Assembly (NCBI GenBank): GCA_022605955.1 | Contig: JAKCOZ010000009.1 | Span: forward strand, 4,216,001-4,280,000 | Reading direction: 5' to 3' | Source: Rallus limicola | Taxonomy: Eukaryota > Chordata > Aves > Gruiformes > Rallidae | Length of the DNA stretch: 64,000 nt | In this document: positions 29,625-40,600 of the stretch, piece by piece | Position numbering within the stretch: position 1 is the first letter of the stretch | Layout: every line of letters begins with the position of its first letter | The notes under the pieces: model-generated | What the model saw: the letters and a program-made list of their open reading frames with translations, nothing else | The model's database searches: none | Told to the model about the DNA's origin: nothing | Program-made: the position numbers and the translations under genes

Positions 29625-29764
29625 CCACTGAGGACCACGATGAAGTCCATGACGTTCCAGCCATTGCGCAGGTACGAGCCCTTGTGGAAAACGAACCCCA
29701 GAGCCACGATCTTAATCCCAGCCTCGAAGCAGAAAATCCCAATGAAGTAGGGCTCCGTCTTCTC
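29625..29764 (-). CDS. CACNA1E: CACNA1E coding exon 3 (IS2-IS3)
   Basis: 140 nt encode residues 125-170 plus two bases of Gly171. It covers S2 (about 130-148, with Glu138 in the voltage-sensor charge cluster) and S3 ([14 protein letters not shown], with the conserved Asp164). Bounded by a CAG acceptor and a GTGAGT donor, it leaves phase 2. The amino-acid sequence is close to the mammalian alpha-1E sequence as I recall it. Confidence 0.96.
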
Positions 29765-30330
<566 letters not shown>

Positions 30331-32340
30331 TTAAGGAGTAGAGAAGAGGTGGATGATGTCCATCCCCAGCCCACCCCTTGTTCCACCTGCTTGTTAGCCA
30401 CCACCACTGCTTTTCCCCACAGAAACAGGTATACACAGAGCCCAGCTTTCACCTCCCGCTGCTCCTGGGCAGGAAGGTAAAGCCCACCTTGGCAGTGTTT
30501 AGAAACAAGAAGGGTGGCAAGAGAACAGAGAGCCTCTGGGACCTTCCTCACCTGAAACCTGTTGAGCTTCATCACCTCCTTCCCCAAGGCAATGGGACAG
30601 TTAACCAATGGCTTTTGCTGGGCTGTGAACTCTCTTGGGAAAGCAACACTGCTGTGGTGGGAGCCCAGAAGACAGACACAAGTATGAAGGTGGCCAACCA
30701 GGCTCTGACCAGGTTGGGCTTCAACTGGAAAGGGGCTTGATATGGTCCCAGGTAATGTCAAGGTGGCTCTCCATGGCATGGCATGACATGCTGGTGGCTG
30801 GCATGTCCCTGCATGCCATGGTCCTGCTGCTTGCCTTCCCAAGGGAGGCAGGGCTTCCTGGCAGGTCCTGGAGATCCAACCTAGATCAGCCCATCCTGTG
30901 CCCTATGGTGGCAAGGTGGACATGCCTTGGAACCCAAGGGTCCCCGGCCAAGCACCCTGTGGGTGGCTGGGAGAACCCAGGCAGCGCTGGGAGCTGCAGA
31001 ACTCCAGGCTGAGTATTTACAACTCAAGACACTGTTGATAACTAGGTCAAAGCTCCAATACCATCAGGATAGAAATTCCTCATGGAAACATCCCAGCTCA
31101 GCTACACTCCACCAAGACCCCAGGTGGGGTTAGGGTCTTGACAGACTCTTACAAGCATCCTAAATCCTGCAGCCAAGCCTCACTCCTCCCTGGGAGCAAC
31201 CCCACGCTAGGACAAGTGGCAGTAGATGCTGGCAGCTGAGGACTTCAGCAAGGAGGGAGGAAAGGAAAGGCAAGGCTGACACCCAGAAAAGCACCTCAAA
31301 CTCAGCTCCCTCCTGCCTTTTGATTTGCAGGGGCTACCAGGAGCAAGGCAGGGGCACGAGCTCCATCTTCGTGCCTGGCCTATCGCCAAGGCCTGAAAAC
31401 AAAGCACTTCCAAGCAATGGGGCACCCACATCTTTCCCACTTCCCATCCACCTTTACAACAAAAGCTCTGCTGTCCTCAAGAAGAAAACATCACAAGCAG
31501 GCAGCACACCCCTTCCCCTCCGTGCCAAAAACCCGCTGCAATTATTACTGTCCTCAGCAGCCCCGCCAGGATGGGACTGTCACCCTCCCAAGGCTCGTGC
31601 TTGTGGCAAGGAGATGTGATCCCACCTGGCATGGATTTGCCCACAGCAAAACCATCCATGTTCCCACCCATCCCAAGCTGCCATGGGAGCAGCACCCAGG
31701 CTGAGCCCTTCCCTGTCACACCAGCCTTCTCCAGACCCAGCAGCTTCCAGGCTCACACTACTCAGGTCAGGAGGTACTACCCCATGCCATCACCCCTGGG
31801 ACAAGGGCTTTACTCTTTTGGAACCCTGGCTTTTGGCAAAGTGAGATTCTTTAAACCACTGTCCCCAAGCCCATGGGCAAGAGGAGACATCTCAGTGCTG
31901 GCCACAAGCTGGAAACTATGAATTACCCCCAGCAGCAGAGCCGCGGTGCGTGCTGCAGCACACAGGCAAGGCGGGAGCTGGGCCAAGCATGGGAGCAGGT
32001 CCCCGGAGAGCAGGCCAGGAGGGGTAGCCAAGGAGAGCCCGCAGGAGCTGGGATCTGTTTAGCCTGGTAGGGAGAAGAGCCAGGAAAGATCCAGCCAAGG
32101 TGTTTAAAAGGCCACTCAGCGAAATTAATGGTTGCTAAGTTAAAGCCAAACCGAGAGACGGCTGCAGCACTCGCTGCTACGAGCTTGGAGCTCAGAGCCA
32201 GCCAGATCCAAATCCCAAGCTTGCAGGGAGGCCAGACCCCAAAAAAGTTTCCCTCAGAGACTTCATCCAAGCGAGAATTTCACTGCAGGGCTCCCCCCCA
32301 AGCCAAATACTTCCCCCTCCTCCTTCCCACCTCTGGGCAC

Positions 32341-32385
32341 AGGCCCCAGCTGAAGCGCAGGCCCCAGCTGAAGTGCAGGCCCCAA
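32341..32385. repeat. 18-bp tandem repeat, 2.5 copies
   Basis: The unit AGGCCCCAGCTGAAGCGC occurs twice (second copy with one change) plus a half copy, in intron 1. Confidence 0.9.
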
Positions 32386-34859
32386 CATTTGGCTCCCAGC
32401 CACTGGCCCATTCCGGGGGGCTTTTGTTTTGTCTTCCTGAAAGTCTGTGAGCAATTAGCACAGGCTGGAGAGAAACCAGCCCGTTAGCGGGGCAGCGCAG
32501 CCAGCTCCCCAGGCGCTAGGCACATTTGCCTAGATGAGAAGCGTGGGAACGGCACAGCGAGTCCGTCTGTCCGCCCCAGCACAGCTAACCCAGCCGAGCA
32601 TCCAGCATCCACAGGGAAAACATCCTGGTGGGAAAATCCCAGGTTTTCCAAAAGCCAGGAGTTGGAGGAGCTCAGGACTACCTCTGATGGCTTAGCTCAC
32701 CCCTGTTGCCTTGCATGACGCCAACATCTGGCATCTGGCACTGCTGACGCCAACAACCGGCTCAGCAGCGCAAGGAGGGTGCATATCTGTCACGGCCCCA
32801 GCACAGGGCTTCATCCCCACTCCACTTCCATTGGGCACATGCAAATACCAAGGGTAAGGGACACCCTGAGCAGTGGTCAACCTAAGCACGAGGTGGTCAT
32901 CAAAAGCGACTCTCCAAACCCCACCGGTCCAGTGTTCCAGGGCCTGGGTTATCACACCTGAAGCTAGGTGAGAAGTGTGAGGCGCCCACCCACAAGCCCC
33001 CACAGCTCCAGCTGTGCCAGGCTTTTGAGAGTCCAAGGGTAAGAAAACCTTCCCCAAGGGAGACCAGGAACATCTGGGCTAAACCAGAGGGAAATTTTAT
33101 CTACACACTCTACCTCTGCCAAGCAAACATCCTGACAGATCAGGGCTGGAGCCCACCAGACAACTCTCTATCCCTCCACTTCTTCTCTCATTAGGTGTCC
33201 ACCCAAAACACAGAGTAGCACTTGCCTCCCTCCAAGCCCGACAATGAAAGTCCGTCTCCCTACAGCCTCCTCCTCCTCCCTTGTCTGGCTTCTCCTAGAG
33301 GATCATTAGGGAGCTGATAAAAATAGGTTTTCTTATTGATTTATCTCCTTTACCCAACGCGCTCTCCTTTGCACCGTTGACTTGTTTCCTTAGCAACTTG
33401 GCCAGTCCCAGTGCAATCCACACCTGCAGCTCCATCCATGGTGGGCAAGGGGATCTCAGGCCATGAGGACCTCCCCCCCCTCCCTGCCAAAGATCCATGC
33501 CTCAGTCCACCCGGAGCAGGTGCTGTGGGCTAATCCCATACCTGGAGCTCTTTGGTAGGTCTGGAAGAGAGCATGGTGAGATGACCAATGGATCCTTGCT
33601 TCCAGCTGTGACATCCCCCCTTCCCCCACTATCACCTCCCTCCCCAAGCAAAACTATCCCACCCAGAACATCTGTATTGCTAGCGCAGGGAGCACGCCCA
33701 GCTCCAGGCCTGAAGATGGGTTCATGGTGCTGCTGACATGCTGATGGAACCTGCCCAAGAGGCTGGGTGCAAGATAAATCCCTCCCTGGATGCAGATGAG
33801 GGTTGGGAGCTGCAGAGAGACCTACTCCACCTCCCCATTTCAGTGACCATGCCTTCTCCCTGCTCCCAGGCAGGCAGGTGGGGAAGGGGACGAGCCAGAG
33901 GAGCAAGGCCACACTAGCATCTCCAAAGTGGCTCTTGGGGAAGACTACCTCAGAGGGGCAGTGAGAATGATTTAACCCCTTGCCCTGCCAGCATCACTCA
34001 GCAGGAAAGCGAGTGCCTCCTCTCCAAGGCTGTTTTCCAAGAGAAACCCAAACTACCAAACAGAGCAAAGACCATGAGCAGACATAACTCAGCTCTGGGT
34101 TTCCCCAGCCCCACACAGCACCTGCCTGGCCTGTCCCCACAGACATGGGCCATCTTCCCCCAGCAGATAAGGCAACCCAGCACCCTTCAAGCAGCCAGAG
34201 TCCCTCATAACCATCCCCATCACTGCGCTCCCAGCCCATCCCTGCCATGCTGGGTGTGACAGAAAACAATTTCCAGGACAAGGTGCCAAGAGATCCCAAA
34301 TCCCCCGGCCAGGCTTTGAATGCAAGCCAGCTCCCACGTGCCCATTACACACAGCAGAACAGGCTCAGAAGAGGGAGTGTGGGCTGGGGGCTGTGCCTGT
34401 GTCTCAGCACAGCTCAGGCAGGGAAGGGGGGAGCACCCAGCCAAGGTGCTCAGCCTGCTCAAATCTCACCGTAGGGACACGTCGCAGCTGGGGAGACTCT
34501 TCTCCCTATCTACAGCTGTAGATGCTGCTGCTTAATACTTGGAGTTACAGTGCTCTGGTCTCTCTTAAGGTCTAAATCCAAAGGCAGGGCCAGGCAGGAG
34601 CCGGCCAGGGCAGAGCCACCCGCACTGCTGCTGCTTCCACAGGGATGCAGGCACGGGGCAACCTGCCCACCACATGCAAGAAGCTCCGTGGAGAAGCATC
34701 TCCTTCTCCCTCCACCTCAACCCTGTGCTTAAAAACTGGAAATCAAGTATCTCTTTCTTCTTTTTTTTTTTTTTTTCTCTCCTCTCCTTTTCTTCCCCCT
34801 AAACAAAAAAGAACCACGTCATGTGATTCTTCTGCCTTAACATCAGTTTTTTAACTTTG

Positions 34860-34902
34860 GTTGCCACAGCAACAGGATGCAACTTGGCGTCACCATGACA
34901 AC
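34860..34902. promoter_or_regulatory. two RFX X-box-like sites
   Basis: GTTGCCACAGCAAC at 34860-34873 is a near-symmetrical X-box, and GTCACCATGACAAC at 34889-34902 is a more degenerate one. They lie 15 bp apart in intron 1 of CACNA1E. Binding is inferred from the known RFX consensus only. Confidence 0.4.
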
Positions 34903-36350
34903 AGCTGCCTCTGTTTAAATTCACCATCTGACAGGCAGCCTTGCTCTCCCCCCGGCTGTCAAAAAAGATGGACCTGCCATTACACCTACTCGCCCCTCCC
35001 CAAAAAAAAAAGCCTTTTAAAAAATCTGATGAATGAAGGGAGCAGAAAACAGCCTTAAAAGGGGGGGAAAAAAAAGAAAGGAGAAAAAAAAATAATGAGA
35101 TGTTCTTGGGTAATGCAAGGAGGGAGCTGCCCAAGGTTCAGCACAACATGGTGTGGTTCTTCCCACGGGAAGGCAAGACCTGCCAAAATCTTGGCAGGGC
35201 AGAAGTGAAGGTGCAGAAGATGCTTGCTCAGGGTCCCCAAAGGGCAATGCCCATGCAGCATCGGAGATGGCCAGGCTGAAATGGGAGTCAGAGTGAGTAA
35301 AAGGGTTCAGGCACACACACAGGTGTGCATTCTGTGGAGCAAGAGCCTCATGCATGCTGGATCAGGGATGCTCACTGGTGCTTTTGCAGATACACTCCCC
35401 GCCCCCCTGGCTGCTCTTGGCCAGATTCAGTCCTTGAAGGGGCTTAGGCCAGAGAAAGCCCTTGCTGCAGGGAGCAGCAAGGTCCCCAGAGGACTGACAG
35501 ACGTCAGTGGCCATCCCTCTCCCCTGCCCAACCAACGGGACAGGTGTGGTGGCCAACATGTGCCTGCAGCCAGAGGCTGTCCTTGGGGACAGAGCCACAC
35601 AATGTCATCTAGCCTTTCTGGGGCGGGAGAGGGATCTTATCCAGGTCAAATGTGATTAAGCGGATGAAGAACGGAGCAGATATAGATGAGCTGCAGCCCA
35701 TCTCATGTGCTAACTGAATTGCAGCTTTCCAGGCAGCCAAACAAATGAAATCAGGGCTAAAGGCCTGGCCATCAGCAGGAGGAGAGCAGGCAGGATGAGG
35801 CTTTGTTTCCAGAGGAGAAGAAGGAGTAGATGTTCCTACAGCCAAAACAGCAGCTACCCCGTTTCCAGCAGGACCAGTCAAAAAAGCAACTCCAGCAGAG
35901 GCAACACACTGGGCTTCCCATCAAGGAACTCAACAGAGACTGATTTCCCCACAGAGCTGCATCCTAATCCCAGTTCCTCGTATTTCTCCTCCTTCCCCTC
36001 CATGCATCATCCCTATTTACACTAGGAAGCCAAACTGCAGAGGCTGCTGGTTATAATTATACAGTTACCCAGCAGATATACAGGCCTGAATCACCAGTTA
36101 TTTTTAGCCCTATTACCTAGTCAACTGGAGCTGGATGAAGAAGAGCCTTCAACTCCTCCCTGTGCTCCACCCCAAGACCCCTCAGCATTCCTCAGTGCCA
36201 TGCCCACTCCGAGCTGCAGAGCCAGGATCAGCCAATCTCCCTCCCAAGGCCAGCAGCTCTCATTGACAATGGCCAAGATCCAACGCTCACCTCCCCAAAC
36301 CGCCTTTGCCCAGGAGCGATGCCACAGGCTCCAGGCCAGGCAGCTGAGAG

Positions 36351-36378
36351 ACACACACACACACACACACACACACAC
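36351..36378. repeat. (CA)n microsatellite
   Basis: About fourteen CA units in CACNA1E intron 1. Confidence 0.97.
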
Positions 36379-36673
36379 GCCTTCCCTAGCCATACCAAAA
36401 GGGTACCAGCTCCTCGTGCCAGGCTACAACTACAAGGGTGAGAACATCTTGCCTGGCCAACCTGACCAAATTCGTCACCCAAAAAAAAAAAGCCTCGTCC
36501 ATCCCCAAGCCCTCGAGAGCTCAAGCGATGTGGAGGAGCTCTGAGGTGGATGAGGCTCTCAGAAAGAGATGGCAGCAAGGCAGGGGATGGACAGGGATGC
36601 TCAGCTCCCGCGCCTGGAGCACACCTGTGCCCAATGTTCACACGGGGATATGTCACTCCTGGAAGAAAAAAAT

Positions 36674-36674
<1 letters not shown>

Positions 36675-36707
<33 letters not shown>
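36675..36707. repeat. (AT)n microsatellite
   Basis: About sixteen AT units followed by an A run, in CACNA1E intron 1. Confidence 0.97.
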
Positions 36708-36712
<5 letters not shown>

Positions 36713-37956
36713 ACCCAGCACATCTCCCTCATGCATTGCAAATTCCAGGAAAGAATAACGCTGAGGGGTTTTAACTGCTTGGTGGTGAAGCTCTAGTCTC
36801 TAGGAGACAGTGGCTGCCTAGAGATGAGACATCCCACTGCACTGGCACGGGACCCTAGCCCACGCAGGGAGCTCGGGGCCAGCGGCAGCACCCCAGCTCC
36901 TTCTCGCTTTAAATGAAAGGCAAAGGGGCAAGGGCCCTGCCTCCCACGCACAGCACACTCTGCAAAAAAAAAAAAAAAAAGCAGCACATGAATAATTTGG
37001 CATATTCTGGAAAAGCAGGCAGGCCGGCCCGGCCGCTGCCCGGCAGGGATCCAGGCTGAGCTGCCACAGCCCCGGCTCCTGCACTCATCCTCCTGCAGCC
37101 ACCCACCCACCGCTGCTGGCAGGGGCGGATTTAAGGATGCTGTGGGGAATTCAGTTCCCTTCACCCCACTGCAAGCTGCCGTTTCACCTCCTAAGTCATT
37201 CCCTCCGCCCCAAATCCTAGGGACTTTGCTGCTCCCCACCTCCTGCCTGGCAGAGGCTCAGCGTGCCATGTCAGAGGTGCAAGGGGACCATTTCCCTCGG
37301 CGATGGATGGGTGACCTGCTCAGCAGCCCTGAGGCATCGCCAGAGGGTTTCCCCGAGGTACCTGTTGCACCAGGCCATGGCAGTGGCACTCAGCACCCAG
37401 GACGAGCTCTCCCACTCCTGCTCGAGGAGCCGGCAAGTTCACCAACAAGTTGCAGGGAGCGAAAGCAGCAGCAGCAGCAGCGAGAGCCACACGTAATCAC
37501 CACTGCAGAAGACGGCACAGGGAGGGTCCCAAAGCCAAAGCCTGGCAGAGCTGAAGTTTTCAGCCTCAGGTCCTCAGTGGGGGCAAAACCCAGGAGGGGT
37601 CTTGCGGGGGAAACAGCAGAGCACCGAGCCCAGGATAATGGGGTGCTGCGGTGCTGGGCACTGGCCAGGGTGCCCGCGGGGTACCTGCAGGGAGGGTGGG
37701 ATGGGAGAGAAGCGTGAGGGGGTGTATGAATGGGTAGAGGAGCAAGGGAAAGAGTGGAGGTGGGGAGGGATCTGCACCCTCCACCCAGCGCTAGGAGGTG
37801 GGTCGCTGGGATAAACCACAGACCCCTGCGCCAGCCCCCCCGCAGAGGGGCCAAGGGGCAGAGCCAGAGGTTTAGAGCATCTTCCTCTCTGCCACAGGGA
37901 GGGGGCAGCTAGTTCCCAGAGCCGCCATGGGAGGCCGGGGGCTGCAGAGTAAAGGG

Positions 37957-37974
37957 GGGGGGGGGGGGGGGGGG
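37957..37974. repeat. poly-G run
   Basis: About 18 consecutive G in intron 1, roughly 0.6 kb from the U12 donor. Confidence 0.9.
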
Positions 37975-38551
37975 CCGTGTCCTGCCAGGTGTGGCCAACA
38001 GCAAAGACGGCACAAGCAGGCAGGAGTGGACAAAGCAGCCACCCAGCAGGGACTGGAGATCTGTGGGCTTCCAGGGTCCATCCTCAGCAGGATGGGTGGC
38101 TCTGGGTGGGGTGGCAAAACTCGAGTGAGGTAGTGAGGCACAGAGGAAATGCCATGACGCCCCCCCACCTCCCCACACATACACATGCACAGAGCATCCT
38201 AAAAGCACACAGGGTTAAACTGGGATTAGAGGGCCCCCACACACACTCCTTGCCATCGCATGGGGGCTCCCAAATCCAAGCCTAAGGAGGGGCCGGGGAG
38301 AGGGGTGATCCCCATGGGGACAAGGGGTTCAGCTCCCTGCCAGGCACCAAGGGGAGCACAGGAGGGGAAGCAGCAACAGGGTATAAAGAGAGCATCCCCG
38401 AGGGACGGAGCACCCCTCTCTGCACGCTGAAGGAGAGCAGAAGGCAGGTGCTTACCTGCCGGCTAGTGCCACACGCACGTGTCCTGGGCAGCCACCTGGG
38501 AGCAAATCCTGGGAGCAAAGGGGGGGCTGGCAGGGGGCGCAGAAAGGATAT

Positions 38552-38817
38552 GGCCAGTCAATGAGCTTCTTGGCGTATTTCCTCACTATGTTCTCTTCCC
38601 CAAAGAGGAAAAGCGATCTGTTGACGGTGAAGCAGTTCTGCCGGACAGGGATGGGGTTGTACAGAGCCATAGTCCGGGCTCTCTGGGCTTTGGTTTGCTT
38701 GAAGGCTCCCGGGGTTCCTCCCGCAGGGGCAGGAGGTCCTTGCCGGCTCCGGTTCTGGTCAGAGCCCCCATCTCCAGAGCCCAGCCTGCCGGCCACCGCC
38801 TCCCCGAAGCGAGCCAT
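38552..38817 (-). CDS. CACNA1E: CACNA1E coding exon 1 (cytoplasmic N-terminus)
   Basis: 266 nt encode residues 1-88 plus two bases of Pro89. The protein starts [10 protein letters not shown], has a variable Gly/Ser/Pro-rich stretch to about residue 40, then the segment [17 protein letters not shown] conserved in Cav2 channels, and ends KKLIDW just before S1. The ATG at 38817 has A at -3 and G at +4, a strong initiation context, and matches the family start. The frame stays open upstream, so homology rather than a stop decides the start. The exon ends TGGCC and is followed by ATATCCTTT, the 5' splice site of a U12-type AT-AC intron. A pyrimidine-rich tract ending CTAG directly precedes the G before the ATG and may be a 3' splice site of an upstream untranslated exon. 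Confidence 0.96.
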
Positions 38818-38836
38818 CCTAGAAGAAAACACACAG
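38818..38836 (-). promoter_or_regulatory. CACNA1E: possible 3' splice site abutting the start codon
   Basis: Read on the minus strand, the sequence before the ATG is TGTGTGTTTTCTTCTAG followed by G and the ATG. It has the form of a good acceptor, with a CTCAC branch-like motif a few bases upstream. If used, the exon at 38.8 kb would be the second exon, with an untranslated leader exon further right in the CpG island. Confidence 0.4.
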
Positions 38837-39299
38837 GTGAGCCAAAGCAGCACCACCGAGGCAAATTGGGGGGGGGAGGGAGGGAAGGGGGGGAAGAGGT
38901 GGGGGGAGAGAGAAGGGGGTTGCGGGGCGCAGTCCCAACTACAGCCCCCTCCTCCTCCTCGCCAGGTGATGCTCAGCTCCGTCTCTCCTCCATCCCTCTG
39001 GGGGGAACGGGGGGACTCGGTGTGGAGAAGGAGAGGCGGTAACGCGCGGCCCCGGCTCAGCTGCACAGCATGGTGGACAACCAGCTACCCCCGCCCCCCC
39101 CCTCCTCCCCGAGAGCCGCACGGGCATCCCCGGGCAGCGGGGAGGGCAGGGACCCGTCCTGCGTGCTCAGGGGAGGCCGCAGCAACTCGCTCCCCGGAGG
39201 CACCTTCCTCCACGAAGCAAGGGGTTAAACCCAGCCGCATCCTTCCCACCGGCTCTGCAAGTCCAAACCTGCCCCTTTTCACCTCACCGCACCACACTC

Positions 39300-39346
39300 C
39301 GCCCCCCCCACCCCACACCTCCCCCCCCCCCCCCCCCCCCCCGCCC
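39300..39346. repeat. C-rich homopolymer tract (G-rich on gene sense strand)
   Basis: Contains a run of 22 C (39321-39342) plus shorter C runs separated by one or two bases. On the minus strand this could form a G-quadruplex about 0.5 kb upstream of the CACNA1E start codon. Confidence 0.85.
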
Positions 39347-39732
39347 CAATCCCCAGCAAGGCGAGCGAAGGGTTTGGGATCCCAAGTCCTTCTATTCCGC
39401 CCCGTCGCAAAGGAAAACGCAATGTGGTTACAGCACCCAGCGCGGCAGCGGAGGGGAGGCCGGGGAAACAGGTTGCAGCGTGGTCCAGCCTAGTTGGAGC
39501 CAAGTGCCCAACTCCCTCCTCCCGACTCCATCTTCAGCAGCCTGCAGGAGCCCGGCCACCCATCCGCCGGCTCCCGGGGGGCAGCGGGCAGAGCTTCCTC
39601 CCCTCCTCCTTCCTTTCCCCTCCCTCCTCCTCCTCCCCAAACCCCGGGCGGGCGGGCAGGCAGGCACCTGCGGCGGCGGTAGGGGAGGATGCTCAGCCCT
39701 TCGCTAAAAGCGACGCCGGTTTTCCCCCCACC

Positions 39733-39804
39733 CCTCTCCTCTCCTCTCCTCTCCTCTCCTCTCCTCTCCTCTCCTCTCCTCTCCTCCCCTCCCCTCCCCT
39801 CCCC
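39733..39804. repeat. (CTCCT)n / (CCCCT)n pyrimidine microsatellite
   Basis: About ten or more CTCCT units followed by four or five CCCCT-type units. On the gene's sense strand this is a pure purine tract about 0.9-1.0 kb upstream of the start codon. Confidence 0.95.
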
Positions 39805-40123
39805 GCAGCAGGAGGAACCGGGCCACGAAATTAAAGGCTGCCGCGCCTCTGCAGCTCGGGGACCGCTTGCTTTAGTGAAGCCAGCCCCAAGGCAGGCGCA
39901 CACCAGCGCGCACACCCGCCCGGCTCGCTCCCTCGCTCCATCCAGTGCATTCTCTTGGCAAGCACCGGAGCTGCCGCAAAGGGAAGGGGAGGGGAGGGTC
40001 TGAAGGGAACAAAGGCAATAGGGGAGCCCCCACCCTACAAGAAAACCCCACCGCCACACCACCGCCCCGGCTTGCGGAGGGGTTTTTTTCAGCACATGGG
40101 TACTGCTAGGTGAGTGGCTATTT

Positions 40124-40168
40124 GGGGGGGGGGGGGGGGGGTGGGGGAAAGGGGGGTGACGGGGCGGG
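40124..40168. repeat. G-rich homopolymer tract
   Basis: A G run of about 18 followed by further G runs (GGGGG, GGGGGG, GGGG, GGGG) on the plus strand, so the potential quadruplex strand is opposite to that of the tract at 39.32 kb. Confidence 0.85.
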
Positions 40169-40600
40169 GAGCGGCTCTAGTTTGCCCCTGCCCGCAGGGG
40201 AGGTGAGAGGCTCGCTGCATCTCAGCCCCCGCTGAGCATCTCTCCGGCCACATGCACCTTTCTCCCCCCACCTCCCCCCCCGGGAAAGTTTGACGCTCCC
40301 GGTTCCCCTCGGCTGCCCGGGGAGAGCCCTCCTGCTCCCTCGCATACAGATCAGGCTCCTTAGCGCACGCACCCCGCAGCCCCCCACCTCGGCCTTTTTC
40401 TTTTTTGACACTTGATGTTGGCCAGAGGAAGCAGCAGCTCAGCAGAGGGGTGTAAACAACCCGGTCTGGATGCGTCCCTGCAGCAGCTGCCACGGCGGGG
40501 GGGCTGGTGCCAAAGCACGTCCAGGCTCTGACCCCAATCTCCCCCCCCCCCCCCCGCCTCCTGCCACCCCACCTCCCACCGCAGACAGAAGGCTGGGGCC

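Larger units (their letters stand above)
38830..40600 (-). promoter_or_regulatory. CACNA1E: CpG-rich promoter region of CACNA1E
   Basis: The stretch directly upstream of the start codon is rich in G, C and undepleted CpG, in contrast to the introns. It holds long homopolymers (C run 39321-39342, G run 40124-40141, C run 40542-40556), a (CTCCT)n tract and many GGGGCGG or CCGCCC boxes. No TATA box is seen at a sensible distance. It is inferred to be the CpG-island promoter and 5' untranslated region; the transcription start cannot be fixed from sequence alone. Confidence 0.7.

Noticed and set aside
38378..38390. Plus-strand GGTATAAAGAG resembling a TATA box
   Set aside because: Wrong strand for CACNA1E and no plus-strand gene follows.
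38561..39493. 310-codon plus-strand open frame across the CACNA1E first exon and CpG island
   Set aside because: Antisense to a confirmed coding exon, and its tail is Pro/His/Arg low complexity from C-runs.
40105..40120. Plus-strand GCTAGGTGAGTGG resembling a splice donor in the CpG island, hinting at a divergent transcript
   Set aside because: A single donor-like motif without an exon or downstream acceptor evidence is too weak.
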